Below are positions 45,508 to 54,363 of a DNA stretch of 64,000 bases, piece after piece. The notes under the pieces are model-generated. The model was not told the DNA's origin. It saw only the letters and a list, made by a program, of their open reading frames with translations, and searched no databases. Numbering within the stretch: the first letter of the stretch is position 1; each line of letters opens with the position of its first letter. The DNA is from Nostoc linckia FACHB-104 (GTDB lineage Bacteria; Cyanobacteriota; Cyanobacteriia; Cyanobacteriales; Nostocaceae), in contig NZ_JACJQJ010000005.1 of the NCBI RefSeq assembly GCF_014696615.1, positions 154,300 through 218,299 on the forward strand. The letters run 5' to 3'. The translations under genes and the position numbers were made by a program.

Positions 45508-46701
45508 TCAACTTTCACGCCGCACTGGCAAAGGAGCAGGTTTGACTGCTATTTGAGTAACTTGGCCATCGCGTTCTACTTGCATTTGTAAAGGATTACC
45601 AATTTTGCTATTTTCTACAAGCTTTTGCACGTCTTCTATTTTATTTACAGGCTGATTATTAATACTCCGAATCACATCACCAGTTCTTAATCCAGCAACA
45701 GAGGCGGGAGAGCGTGGGACAATATTAATCAATAGAACGCCTTTATCTGCTGTCAGGGTAATGCGATCGCCTAATTCATTATTAATTCTTTCACGAATTT
45801 CAGGTGTTAGCGTCACCATTTGCACACCCAAATAAGGATGATCGACTTTACCGTTAGCAATCAACTCTTGGGCAATTCTTTGTGCAGTATTCACAGGAAT
45901 AGCAAATCCCAAACCTTGCGCGCCACGGATAATAGCTGTGTTCATCCCAATTACTTGTCCACGTACATTCAGCAATGGCCCACCAGAGTTACCAGGATTA
46001 ATTGCTGCATCAGTTTGTAGATAATCAACACGCTTATCGCTAGCACCTATATCACTGCTAGAGCGACCTGTAGCACTAATAATTCCAGATGTGACTGTAT
46101 TGTTTAAGCCTAAAGGATTCCCAATAGCAATTACAGCTTCCCCTGGTTGCAAGCCATCGGAGTTACCCAAAGCCAGAGTTGGCAGATTATTCGCCGCAAT
46201 TTTGATTACAGCTACATCGGTTACCGGATCTTCTCCCAGTACTTTACCGTTAAACGTCCGTCCATCTTTGAGGGTGACAGTTACACTATCAGCACCGTCT
46301 ACTACATGGGAATTGGTCAAAATTTCCCCAGAAGAACTAATAATAAATCCAGAACCACTACCACGTTCTACCCTTTGTCGCGGCTGCGATGGTAGTTCGC
46401 CAAAAAACCGCCGAAAAAATGGATCTTCAAATTCATCTGGAGTCTGAGAAGCTACGGTTCGCGAAGAATCAATGCGAACTACAGCCGAGCCAACTTTTTG
46501 TACTACTCCCACTACAAAGTTAGGATCGTTAGAGGATGAAAAAATGGGGGGTGGCACAATTGCCGAATCAGGGTTAGTTGTGCGCTTAGGTGCTGCTTGT
46601 GACTGAGCATCACTTTCTTGCCTCCCAAATATCTTACTAGGTAAAAGAGAGCAACCTCCCAGAAACGCCACTAAACTGACTTTTAAGAGCATCGACATCA
46701 T
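45508..46701 (-). CDS. Deg/HtrA-type serine protease, lipoprotein
   Basis: Predicted 397-residue periplasmic quality-control protease. The lipobox L-G-G-C lies near residue 16. The trypsin-like domain has His in LTNSHVV, Asp in DPVTDVAVI and Ser in [10 protein letters not shown]. One PDZ domain follows at about 300-385 (YLGVQMVTL ... [15 protein letters not shown]). The start ATG 46701 has AGGAAAG about 7 nt upstream and gives a compact signal peptide; the frame is open 78 nt further upstream. It is one of the several HhoA/HhoB/HtrA-like cyanobacterial enzymes; which one cannot be told. Confidence 0.92.
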   Translation of the reverse strand: MMSMLLKVSLVAFLGGCSLLPSKIFGRQESDAQSQAAPKRTTNPDSAIVPPPIFSSSNDPNFVVGVVQKVGSAVVRIDSSRTVASQTPDEFEDPFFRRFFGELPSQPRQRVERGSGSGFIISSSGEILTNSHVVDGADSVTVTLKDGRTFNGKVLGEDPVTDVAVIKIAANNLPTLALGNSDGLQPGEAVIAIGNPLGLNNTVTSGIISATGRSSSDIGASDKRVDYLQTDAAINPGNSGGPLLNVRGQVIGMNTAIIRGAQGLGFAIPVNTAQRIAQELIANGKVDHPYLGVQMVTLTPEIRERINNELGDRITLTADKGVLLINIVPRSPASVAGLRTGDVIRSINNQPVNKIEDVQKLVENSKIGNPLQMQVERDGQVTQIAVKPAPLPVRRES

Positions 46702-46948
46702 ACTATTTCTTTCCTGCTTCTGGCATAAACCTTTGGTATCAATATTTTGGGCTGCACAGCAACTTTTGTTTATCTTCATGTGTCTTTGCTTCTCCGTGTT
46801 AGTCAGTGGGTGGTAGGATCTTGCCTACCGGGTATGCCCCAAAATGATTACAACTTAAAAGCTTGTTCCAGGTCTAGAGCATGTGAATGCTAAATTGGTG
46901 CTTGCTTATATCTTCTATTGTGACGATTAGCAGCAAGGGTGGTAGATA

Positions 46949-48319
46949 ATGGAAATTCCGATAGACAATTTGTGGAGTCAGGTATTAGAGCGCTTACAGC
47001 TAGAATTATCCCGTCCTACCTTTGAAACTTGGATTAAAACTGCTAGTGCGGAGCGATTAGAAAATAATTGTTTGGTAATCTGTACTCCTAATCCTTTTGC
47101 ACGTAATTGGTTACAGAAATATTACATAAATACCATCGCTCATGTCGTGCAAGATATTCTCGGATATCCTGTAGAAATTTACATTACCGTTGCTCAAGGT
47201 AATGAAATGTCCCCTTTGCATGAACGCGAAGCGCCTTGGGAATTACCACCACCGACAAATACTCCAGAAAGTATTTCTAAACCTCAGCAAACAACCCATG
47301 AATTAAATGCTAAGTATGTCTTTTCACGCTTTGTAGTTGGTGCTAACAATCGCATGGCTCATGCCGCATCACTGGCGGTTGCAGAATCTCCTGGGAGGGA
47401 GTTTAATCCCTTGTTTTTATGTGGTGGTGTTGGTTTAGGTAAAACGCACCTCATGCAAGCTATTGGCCATTATCGCTGGGAAATTCGTGCTGATTCAAAA
47501 ATATTTTATGTGTCAACTGAACAATTTACTAATGATTTAATCACAGCTATCCGCAAGGATAGTATGCAAAGTTTTCGAGAGCATTATCGGGCTGCTGATA
47601 TCCTGTTAGTAGATGATATTCAGTTTCTCGAAGGCAAAGAGTACACTCAAGAAGAATTTTTCCATACTTTTAATACTTTACATGAAGCCGGTAAGCAAGT
47701 TGTCATTGCTTCCGATCGCCCTCCCAACCAAATTCCTCGCCTTCAAGAAAGACTTTGTTCTCGTTTTTCTATGGGGTTGATTGCTGACATACAACCACCA
47801 AATTTAGAAACAAGGATGGCAATTCTCCAGAAAAAGGCTGAATACGAAAATATTCGCCTTTCTACAGATGTAATTGAGTATATCGCCTCTAATTACACTT
47901 CTAATATTCGGGAATTAGAAGGAGCTTTAATTCGGGCGCTAGCTTATATCTCTATTTGGGGCTTACCTATGACAGTAGAAAGTATAGCCCCTGTTTTAGA
48001 AACTCCCAACGAAAAAGTAGCAGCTACCCCAGAGGTAATTTTAAAGGTTGTGGCTGAGAATTTTGATATTGCAATTGAAGATTTAAAAAGCAACTCACGG
48101 CGCAGAGAAATTAGCTGGGCACGTCAAATAGGTATGTATCTAATGCGGCAACATACAGATCTGAGTTTGCCGAGAATTGGTGAAGAATTTGGGGGTAAAG
48201 ATCATACAACGGTGATTTACAGTTGTGACAAAATTGCTCAGTTACGAGAAAGCGATCGCACTTTAGTAAATACCCTCCGTCAACTGAGCGATCGCATCAA
48301 TATGAATAGCCGTTCCTAA
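46949..48319 (+). CDS. dnaA: chromosomal replication initiator protein DnaA
   Basis: Predicted 456-residue AAA+ initiator that binds DnaA boxes and opens the origin. Domain I is at 1-88, a short linker to 120, domain III has Walker [16 protein letters not shown] and Walker [13 protein letters not shown], and domain IV ends with the box-binding motif [15 protein letters not shown]. The start at ATG 46949 is preceded by AAGGGTGG. The DnaA-box cluster directly downstream supports an origin here. In some filamentous cyanobacteria dnaA is reported to be dispensable, so dependence on it is not certain. Confidence 0.97.
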   Translation: MEIPIDNLWSQVLERLQLELSRPTFETWIKTASAERLENNCLVICTPNPFARNWLQKYYINTIAHVVQDILGYPVEIYITVAQGNEMSPLHEREAPWELPPPTNTPESISKPQQTTHELNAKYVFSRFVVGANNRMAHAASLAVAESPGREFNPLFLCGGVGLGKTHLMQAIGHYRWEIRADSKIFYVSTEQFTNDLITAIRKDSMQSFREHYRAADILLVDDIQFLEGKEYTQEEFFHTFNTLHEAGKQVVIASDRPPNQIPRLQERLCSRFSMGLIADIQPPNLETRMAILQKKAEYENIRLSTDVIEYIASNYTSNIRELEGALIRALAYISIWGLPMTVESIAPVLETPNEKVAATPEVILKVVAENFDIAIEDLKSNSRRREISWARQIGMYLMRQHTDLSLPRIGEEFGGKDHTTVIYSCDKIAQLRESDRTLVNTLRQLSDRINMNSRS

Positions 48320-48345
48320 AAGTTAATCTTCTACTTTATTGACAG

Positions 48346-48629
48346 TTTTCCACAGGCATCACTATTATCTTTGAGTTTTACAGTCAAGTACTTTATCAAA
48401 AATATTAAGCCAAGTATAAAAATATATTAAATTTTTATTAGAATGTGGCAAAAAACTTATTAATTTGGGAAATTTTTGGGAAAAACTTGATATTTTTGCA
48501 GAAAAACTTAAATTAAGTATAAATACCTTGTGGAAAAACCCTTGCACTTTTCCACAAGTTTTCCACAGATAGTAATTGACGAAACTCCCCGAAACAAAAA
48601 TCAAGGAAAAGTTATCCACAATTTCCACA
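48346..48629. other. DnaA-box cluster, candidate oriC
   Basis: Six boxes downstream of dnaA: TTTTCCACA at 48346, 48548 and 48559, its complement at 48529-48537, the perfect TTATCCACA at 48612-48620, and ATTTCCACA at 48621-48629. An AT-rich stretch lies between the first and second boxes (about 48395-48470) and could be the unwinding element. The cluster is dense and beside dnaA, as in many bacterial origins. Confidence 0.78.
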
Positions 48630-49873
48630 GCTAATGACTTGAAACTAGGGAATAGGGGACAAGGAATCAATAAAAGAACAACAAAACATATATTTTCATA
48701 CTTTGTAATTAGCAAATGCAGATTGGGTTTCACTTGGCAATAGGGAATAAGGTATATTTTAAACTACGGTTATCTGAAGATAATTACTGATGACAAAGAT
48801 AATCAACTAATCGACATTTAAGGAGCATTATTTAGGGTATGCATCTTGACCGACTTACAAGAGATTAATAAATTGTTATCTACAGATTAGATGTGTTTTA
48901 GCTTACTCGGTTGAAAAAAGAAAGCGACAAATATATGGATAGGAGAGGAAATGTTTTCTCCCCTAAGGGACTTCCAACTAAAAAAATATTCCATCCCTGT
49001 GGGACGCTAAGCGAACGCTTTCTCAGCAGAGGAAGCAGAGGAGAAAGAACCTGCCGCGATGAAAATGGGATAATTTATTTTCTGGAATTCCTTAAGAGAG
49101 ATGATTGATATATAACAAAGATTATTTGAATTGCTATAAGTTATATTGAGGACTAATACGCAACAGAGATAAAAAATAAAAATAGATGACGAGAAAGTAG
49201 GTAAGTGAAATCTACTTCAATCAAACAAGCAGCAGAACGTAATATTAACCGAATCACATAGTTTTATGGCATCGCTACCGGAAATCAAAAACTGTGTGCA
49301 ATTGCTTCGCCATTATGGCATTTGCTGTAACTCTAGTCTTCAGCAAGCTAATCATAGGGTCTCACACAGCAGAATTGGACACAGCGATCGCCTGCATTAT
49401 TTTGTGGTGATAGTTTTAAAAGACACCTTAGGGCCCAATCCCCACATTTCTCAGATTAGTTGCGCCTAGGGGTAGGCTGTTTGCTAAATTAAATACAGTA
49501 CTAAGGCTTTCCTAGTGCATAAATTCGTGCCAGTAAGTTATTAGCTAATAACTATTGTTGAACATCAAGCAAGATAACATCTATTATCAGCATCTAAACC
49601 CGATTCTCCCGACATCCTCATGTTGGCGGGGAATAACCTTGTAATGTTATAACGTCATCAGTTCTAGATGCAAAATGGGGAACACTGAATATAGTGAGTT
49701 AATTACTTATGCTGGACGAGAGTTAGGCTTGGTCTCTATCACTCTTTCCACATTTACAATTAGGGGCTTCTCAGGTTTTCCCTCGCTACTTGCGTCAACC
49801 CCGTCAGACACAATCGATAAGCAATGCTAACGCCAGCACTGCTGAACATTTTTAAGCAGGTGGGTCAATAGTA
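48630..49873. other. 1.2-kb non-coding region between the origin and the coiled-coil gene
   Basis: Contains palindromic element copy 3 (48965-49095), a hairpin with CCCGACAT / ATGTTGGCGGG (about 49609-49632), and no open frame that convinces me; short frames at 48911, 49266 and 49674 look accidental. Confidence 0.5.
48965..49095. mobile_element. palindromic element family P, copy 3
   Basis: Ends CCTAAGGGACTTCCAACT...AAAAAAATATTCC and GGATAATTTATTTTCTGGAATTCCTTAAG pair as an inverted repeat. The inner CAGCAGAGGAAGCAGAGGAG matches copy 2, and an extra GC-rich block (GGGACGCTAAGCGAACGC) is inserted here. This copy is not next to a gene. Confidence 0.6.
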
Positions 49874-51478
49874 ATGAATGAAGCTGAAACCTCAAACAAT
49901 GGGGCTTTTATTGAATCCTTAAATTCTGCTAATTCGCCACAAATGGAGGAGGCGAGTTGTCCTTTCTATTCTGTTGTGCCTAATGACAATATGACACAAC
50001 ATTTGCCACTCCTCCAGCCAGCAAAAGACGAGCAGCCTGAGACTCAAGCCCCAGATGTAACAGTAGATACAACCAAGCAAGACTGGGTTGCTGAGCCTGA
50101 TATTCAACAACAACTTTTGGTAAATGCAGAATTTCAGAAATTGTTGGCGTTGAATCAAGAATTGCGTTCTGCTAACGATGATTTGTATGAGCAAGTAGAA
50201 CACCTTAAAGATGAATTAGCTGATGCTCAAAAGGCTATACAGTGGCAAAAAAAACGCTTTGGTGTCACTGAGTCAATGCTCAACCAACAAACTCAAGAAC
50301 TCAACGCCGCCCAAGAACAAATCAAATCTTTATTCGAGGAATTAGAAACTGCTGTCCAAAGCGTTCAGCGTCAAGAAATTTTCATTGAAACTTATAAAGC
50401 ACAGTTACAGATTAGTCAACAACGCCTAGCGCAGTTAGAAAGGGAATGTTCGCTTCTGCAAACTAACTATAGCGATCAGTCTCAGCAGCTATTGCAATCT
50501 GAAAACTCCTGTAGAGAGTTGCGAACTAGGCTAATGCGGCAACAGCGGCAGACCCTACAATTTAAAGCAGCTCTAGAAAAGTGTTTAGAGCCACCTGTTC
50601 CCGGTGAAGAGTCCTCAGAAGATACTGCACGTCCCCGTAATTCTAATGGTAGGCAATCAAGATTTGCGAAAAAAGCACGGTCTTTGTTTCCCAATGCCCA
50701 GCCAATTAAGCCTTGGTCAGCGGCATCAGAAGCTTTAGATGATAATTTAGATAATTCTTTGCAGGAATCTTCAGCAGCACCTTCACAGCCAAAAACTGAA
50801 CCAACTGCAACTCCATCTTCTCCTTGGGATTGGTCAGACCGCGAAAACACTTCAACAACAGCTAAATCAAATACTGCCCCAGAATCAACTGCCTTTGTGG
50901 CTTCATCGCCAAGCGCGGAAAATTCCTCAACTAAACCACAACCAGTCTCTCCTTTGGGTTCATCAAGCATTGATGAGCTAGATAGTCTCATCCAAATGTT
51001 TTTTGCTGCTCAACCTGCATCTACACCTTCAACCTCTACCACTGTTGAAATAAATGTAGAAAGTCACCCAGCCGATGATGTAACTATTTGGGAAACCGTC
51101 GCCAAAACAGTGACAGATGATGAAGAAACAAATCCTGTATCTCCACAACAACTTTTAGGCGAAAGCAAACCAAAGCTGAAAACTTCTAATAATAAAGAAG
51201 AGAATGATACCTCTTCACCAGCTAAAAAGTCCTCCAAATCAACTAATCCACCTGTTGCTCACACAACAGCAGCACCAGAAAATGATGACTATTGGGCAGA
51301 AATTTCCCAACTCAATCAAGTAGATGTGCATTTATCCAATGTTAGCCAAGATGCAGACGGGGAGTCTGGTATCGACAATCAATCACCCTCACCAGTGGTT
51401 TATCCCCAACGTCCACCCAAAGGACGCAAGTCTTTGGCATCTGTAGAGTTACCAAATTTTCGGCAGAAGAAGCAATAA
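49874..51478 (+). CDS. coiled-coil protein with a long disordered tail, unknown
   Basis: Predicted 534-residue protein with no family I recognise. Residues 1-85 are polar; 88-245 form a continuous coiled coil (QKLLALNQELRSANDDLYEQ, LNQQTQELNAAQEQ and so on); 250-500 are Ser/Thr/Pro-rich and probably disordered; the last 30 residues are basic (PQRPPKGRKSLASVELPNF) and look conserved. No signal peptide or membrane span. The shape suggests a cytoskeletal or scaffold role; this is inference. It faces away from dnaA and the origin cluster. Confidence 0.75.
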   Translation: MNEAETSNNGAFIESLNSANSPQMEEASCPFYSVVPNDNMTQHLPLLQPAKDEQPETQAPDVTVDTTKQDWVAEPDIQQQLLVNAEFQKLLALNQELRSANDDLYEQVEHLKDELADAQKAIQWQKKRFGVTESMLNQQTQELNAAQEQIKSLFEELETAVQSVQRQEIFIETYKAQLQISQQRLAQLERECSLLQTNYSDQSQQLLQSENSCRELRTRLMRQQRQTLQFKAALEKCLEPPVPGEESSEDTARPRNSNGRQSRFAKKARSLFPNAQPIKPWSAASEALDDNLDNSLQESSAAPSQPKTEPTATPSSPWDWSDRENTSTTAKSNTAPESTAFVASSPSAENSSTKPQPVSPLGSSSIDELDSLIQMFFAAQPASTPSTSTTVEINVESHPADDVTIWETVAKTVTDDEETNPVSPQQLLGESKPKLKTSNNKEENDTSSPAKKSSKSTNPPVAHTTAAPENDDYWAEISQLNQVDVHLSNVSQDADGESGIDNQSPSPVVYPQRPPKGRKSLASVELPNFRQKKQ

Positions 51479-51481
51479 TTG

Positions 51482-51505
51482 CAGAGACGCGATGATCGCA
51501 TCTGC
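51482..51505. repeat. imperfect palindrome after the coiled-coil gene
   Basis: GCAGAGACGCGAT / GATCGCATCTGC can pair with one mismatch; related to the palindrome at 23687. Possible terminator. Confidence 0.45.
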
Positions 51506-51509
51506 ACTC

Positions 51510-51597
51510 AAAAGTCAAGGGTTAAAGGTCAAGGGTCAAGGGTCAAGGGTAAATTATATAATCCATGCCCTATGCCCTATGCCCCATGCCCCATGCC
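51510..51597. repeat. GTCAAGG and ATGCCCT/ATGCCCC tandem repeats
   Basis: Two STRR blocks fill the gap between the coiled-coil gene and the convergent cyclase-like gene. Confidence 0.85.
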
Positions 51598-51602
51598 TCA
51601 AT

Positions 51603-53729
51603 TTAATTGAGAATTTGCGCTTCTGAATTTTGAATTGAGTCTTCTGATTTAACTTTCGCCACTTGATTTGGCGATCGCGGTTTGCCTGTGATGATAGCGT
51701 AGTTAATAGCTAATAGCCGTAACCACAAGGCCGGATAGCGGGGTTCTAACCAAGGGCCTATTTTAGTGAGGTAGCTGGCAAACCAACCATTCAATAAAGC
51801 GCTGACTAGGGCATAACTACCAAAGTTAAAATAATTCCCCAGCCATCGCATCAAATCTTTGGGCCCTGCTAGTTCCCAAATCCACAATAGCAGGGCGGGG
51901 TTTTTGCGTGCTGCTTTGATGGCGAGGCGGTTAAAGGTGAACCAATCGCATCGGTCTTTAATGAAGTTATCTGCAACATCTGGAGGTTCATCTGCCAACA
52001 GCCCAAAGAAGGTATTCAGCATAGAGTTGATTCTTTGGGGTGGTAGGAATTTACCAGTTGGTACCATCATACCTTTAGAAAATAGCCAGGTTACCGAAAC
52101 GTTACTTTGGTAAGCGCGGATTCGGTTTAAATGACGGAAACTTAGCAGATTATGCTTAAGGGCGATATCTAAAAGTTTTGTGAGACGTTCTAAGTTGCGT
52201 ACTAAAGAACCAAAGCCAGTAAATACGAGAGGTGACTGAAGTGATGCAGCATCACCGATCGCAATTAATCTATCAAAGGCAACTGTGCGATCGCTACTTC
52301 CCACACTAAAATGCCCTGGTATATAGCCAAAGGTGGGTTTTTTCCACACCAGCTTGTCTACATCACAGCGCCGATATTCTGGCAAAATCGTGAAAAAGTC
52401 TTCGTACATTTCCAACAAGGAACCAGGATTTTTAGGGTTGACTTCGTGGTAATGAAACAAATAAATTGTCAGTTCTTCCCCGATTCCAGGAAATAATTCC
52501 CAAATTAATTGTCTCCCACGAGAAATATCGCCGTGGCTGTAAAGCACATCTCCATATTGAGAATCCCAAACTTGCGGCTCAAATCCTTGATCAATTACCG
52601 CCCCCACGGTAGGGCAAACACTGTCAAAAGCCCGACCGCCATTTAATTGCCAAGCTATTGGGGAAGCTGTACCCATCGCATCCACTATGAGCCGTCCGCT
52701 TACTTGCTGTTCTTTTTGCTTGGGTAGATGCTTGACATTAACTAAAACATGTGTTTTATAAATATCAGCACGCAGAAACTCTGTTTCATCCCAGATATCA
52801 CCACCTGCAGCAAGGAGCTTTTGACCGCACATTTGCAACCATTTATCAGAGTCGAGGGCAATATTTAGCACGGTGGGAGTATGTAAAACAGGCGATCGCA
52901 ATTTTCGGGGATTATTGGCATCAAAAAATTTATTGAACCCATCTTTATACTCGCGAGCGATGACTGTTTCTAACTCAGTATGAGTCACCAACCCTAAATT
53001 AATTAAGCTTTGCAGCTCATCACGCGAAATATTCCATTCGCGATTCATCCGCCCAAAGGGCATTCGTTCTATCAGTAAAACTTTATATCCCAATTTCGCC
53101 ATTACTGCCGCATGGATAGCGCCTAATGCGCCACCAATGTAGATGATGTCGTAGGTAGGGGATGAGGGGGATGTTCTTCCCAATCCCTGGTTACCAGTCC
53201 CCAATCCCCCTTGATGCGAAAACACAACCTGTCGCGGTTGCTGTGGATTCCTTACGCCTTCGCGCCATCTTTGTTCCCACCAGTAGGCGCGTGTTAGGTC
53301 ATATTCCCCATTGGGCATTTTCTGAAAATACTTGACGGTGAGGGGGTAATCAGGTTGTAATGCATCAAATATTGATTGTTTGGATAAATCAATAACTGGG
53401 GGTTCTGGGTAATTATGAGGAAAGCGGCTTCTGATGTCAGTAATCAGGCGGTGTAGAATTTGCTTTTCTTGAGGAAAAGGTCGATCTGCCCAACGGAAAA
53501 CTTTTAAATAAGTAGTTCGTTGTACCGACCAAACAAATATAGAAAGTTCCGTTGGCAAATTTTCGGAAATCGGTACTTCAGCCGTTGTAGTGTCAGCAGA
53601 TACTTTCAGACGAAACCCATCTGGAGTATTTATTTTTTCACCATTATCTGGTTGAAAATCTGCTTGCAGCCAACTGCGTACAGCGGCCGTATCTGGTGTC
53701 GGAACTTCTAAATAAAGGATTTCTTTCAT
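51603..53729 (-). CDS. FAD-dependent oxidoreductase of the CruA/CruP lycopene cyclase family
   Basis: Predicted 708-residue flavoprotein. An N-terminal domain of about 180 residues is followed by the FAD-binding YDIIYIGGALGAIHAAVMA near residue 192, then NREWNISRDELQSLINLG, the family-type pattern, and the second FAD motif AIGDAASLQSPLVFTGFG near 490. Members of this family cyclise lycopene in green sulphur bacteria and some cyanobacteria, or (CruP) affect carotenoid oxidation. By length it resembles CruA more than CruP; I cannot decide. A 20-residue Gly/Ser-rich linker before the FAD domain comes from repeat DNA (53158-53215). Confidence 0.75.
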   Translation of the reverse strand: MKEILYLEVPTPDTAAVRSWLQADFQPDNGEKINTPDGFRLKVSADTTTAEVPISENLPTELSIFVWSVQRTTYLKVFRWADRPFPQEKQILHRLITDIRSRFPHNYPEPPVIDLSKQSIFDALQPDYPLTVKYFQKMPNGEYDLTRAYWWEQRWREGVRNPQQPRQVVFSHQGGLGTGNQGLGRTSPSSPTYDIIYIGGALGAIHAAVMAKLGYKVLLIERMPFGRMNREWNISRDELQSLINLGLVTHTELETVIAREYKDGFNKFFDANNPRKLRSPVLHTPTVLNIALDSDKWLQMCGQKLLAAGGDIWDETEFLRADIYKTHVLVNVKHLPKQKEQQVSGRLIVDAMGTASPIAWQLNGGRAFDSVCPTVGAVIDQGFEPQVWDSQYGDVLYSHGDISRGRQLIWELFPGIGEELTIYLFHYHEVNPKNPGSLLEMYEDFFTILPEYRRCDVDKLVWKKPTFGYIPGHFSVGSSDRTVAFDRLIAIGDAASLQSPLVFTGFGSLVRNLERLTKLLDIALKHNLLSFRHLNRIRAYQSNVSVTWLFSKGMMVPTGKFLPPQRINSMLNTFFGLLADEPPDVADNFIKDRCDWFTFNRLAIKAARKNPALLLWIWELAGPKDLMRWLGNYFNFGSYALVSALLNGWFASYLTKIGPWLEPRYPALWLRLLAINYAIITGKPRSPNQVAKVKSEDSIQNSEAQILN
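53158..53215. repeat. STRR-like block inside the cyclase-like coding region
   Basis: Units CCCAATCCC, CCAGTCCCC and CCAATCCCC, as found in many spacers of this window, are in frame and encode a linker (GGLGTGNQGLGRTSPSSPT). Confidence 0.7.
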
Positions 53730-53889
53730 TTTTTTCTGACATCTCCGCTAAATCTACTCACTAAGACAGATTTCAAGAAGGCATGAAATACGATAAACTC
53801 CGCCCTATCGGTTGCTTAAAGATTTGATGAAGAGATTTTAATAATTTGTCAAACATCTAGTTCATTCTAAATTTCTGTAAACCCACGCC

Positions 53890-54123
53890 ATGAATTATCC
53901 CATCCCAGACAGCCCCCAAGACATTGTTGCCCTGCAACAAAGACCTGTTGATGAAGAATTGGTTGCATCTGCGATCGCTGGAGTTATTAAAATTGTGCGG
54001 GCGCAGGGCCAATCTTTGGAAGAGTTAACCGCCCAAGTCCTAGCTGACGACCAGATGCTTGATAAACAGCAGCGTCGCTGGCTAAGTAAATTACTTGCTC
54101 AAGCTTGGGAAAATTTCTCGTAG
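53890..54123 (+). CDS. small conserved-looking acidic protein, unknown
   Basis: Predicted 77-residue soluble helical protein: an N-terminal YPIPDSPQDIVALQ segment, a helix ELVASAIAGVIKIVRAQGQS, and a C-terminal helix RRWLSKLLAQAWENF. Codon use fits the neighbours. It looks like one of the small conserved cyanobacterial proteins of unknown role. It lies between the cyclase-like gene (divergent) and cimA (convergent). Confidence 0.68.
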   Translation: MNYPIPDSPQDIVALQQRPVDEELVASAIAGVIKIVRAQGQSLEELTAQVLADDQMLDKQQRRWLSKLLAQAWENFS

Positions 54124-54248
54124 TAGAAGAGCTAGTACAGGCAGTTAGAGTTTGATGGATGTTTGCCCAGATTGCCAATCGCATTTTATTGGTGTGGGAA
54201 GTCAAGTGATGTGTGGTAAAGATTGGCAATGAGGCTGGGCATAATTTA

Positions 54249-54289
54249 GTCAAGGGTCAAGGGTCAAGGGTCAAGGGTCAAGGGTCAAA
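54249..54289. repeat. GTCAAGG tandem repeat
   Basis: Five to six exact copies of GTCAAGG downstream of cimA. The 240-bp gap around it holds no convincing gene; a 25-codon frame with a Cys-x2-Cys motif lies at 54155. Confidence 0.85.
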
Positions 54290-54363
54290 GTATTGTAGTA
54301 TGTTCTACTTTGGACTGTTGACTACCATCGCAAAAAATCATAGATGTGCTGTGAATGCACAAT

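Noticed and set aside
48911..49108. 65-codon frame after the origin
   Set aside because: It is mostly made of the palindromic element at 48965-49095, so the frame is a by-product of repeat sequence.
49266..49469. 67-codon plus-strand frame upstream of the coiled-coil gene
   Set aside because: No ribosome site, no family pattern, and a codon make-up unlike its neighbours.
54155..54232. 25-codon frame with a CPDC motif and a later Cys
   Set aside because: The zinc-ribbon-like look is interesting, but the frame is very short, lacks a ribosome site and stands between repeats; it may be a relic.
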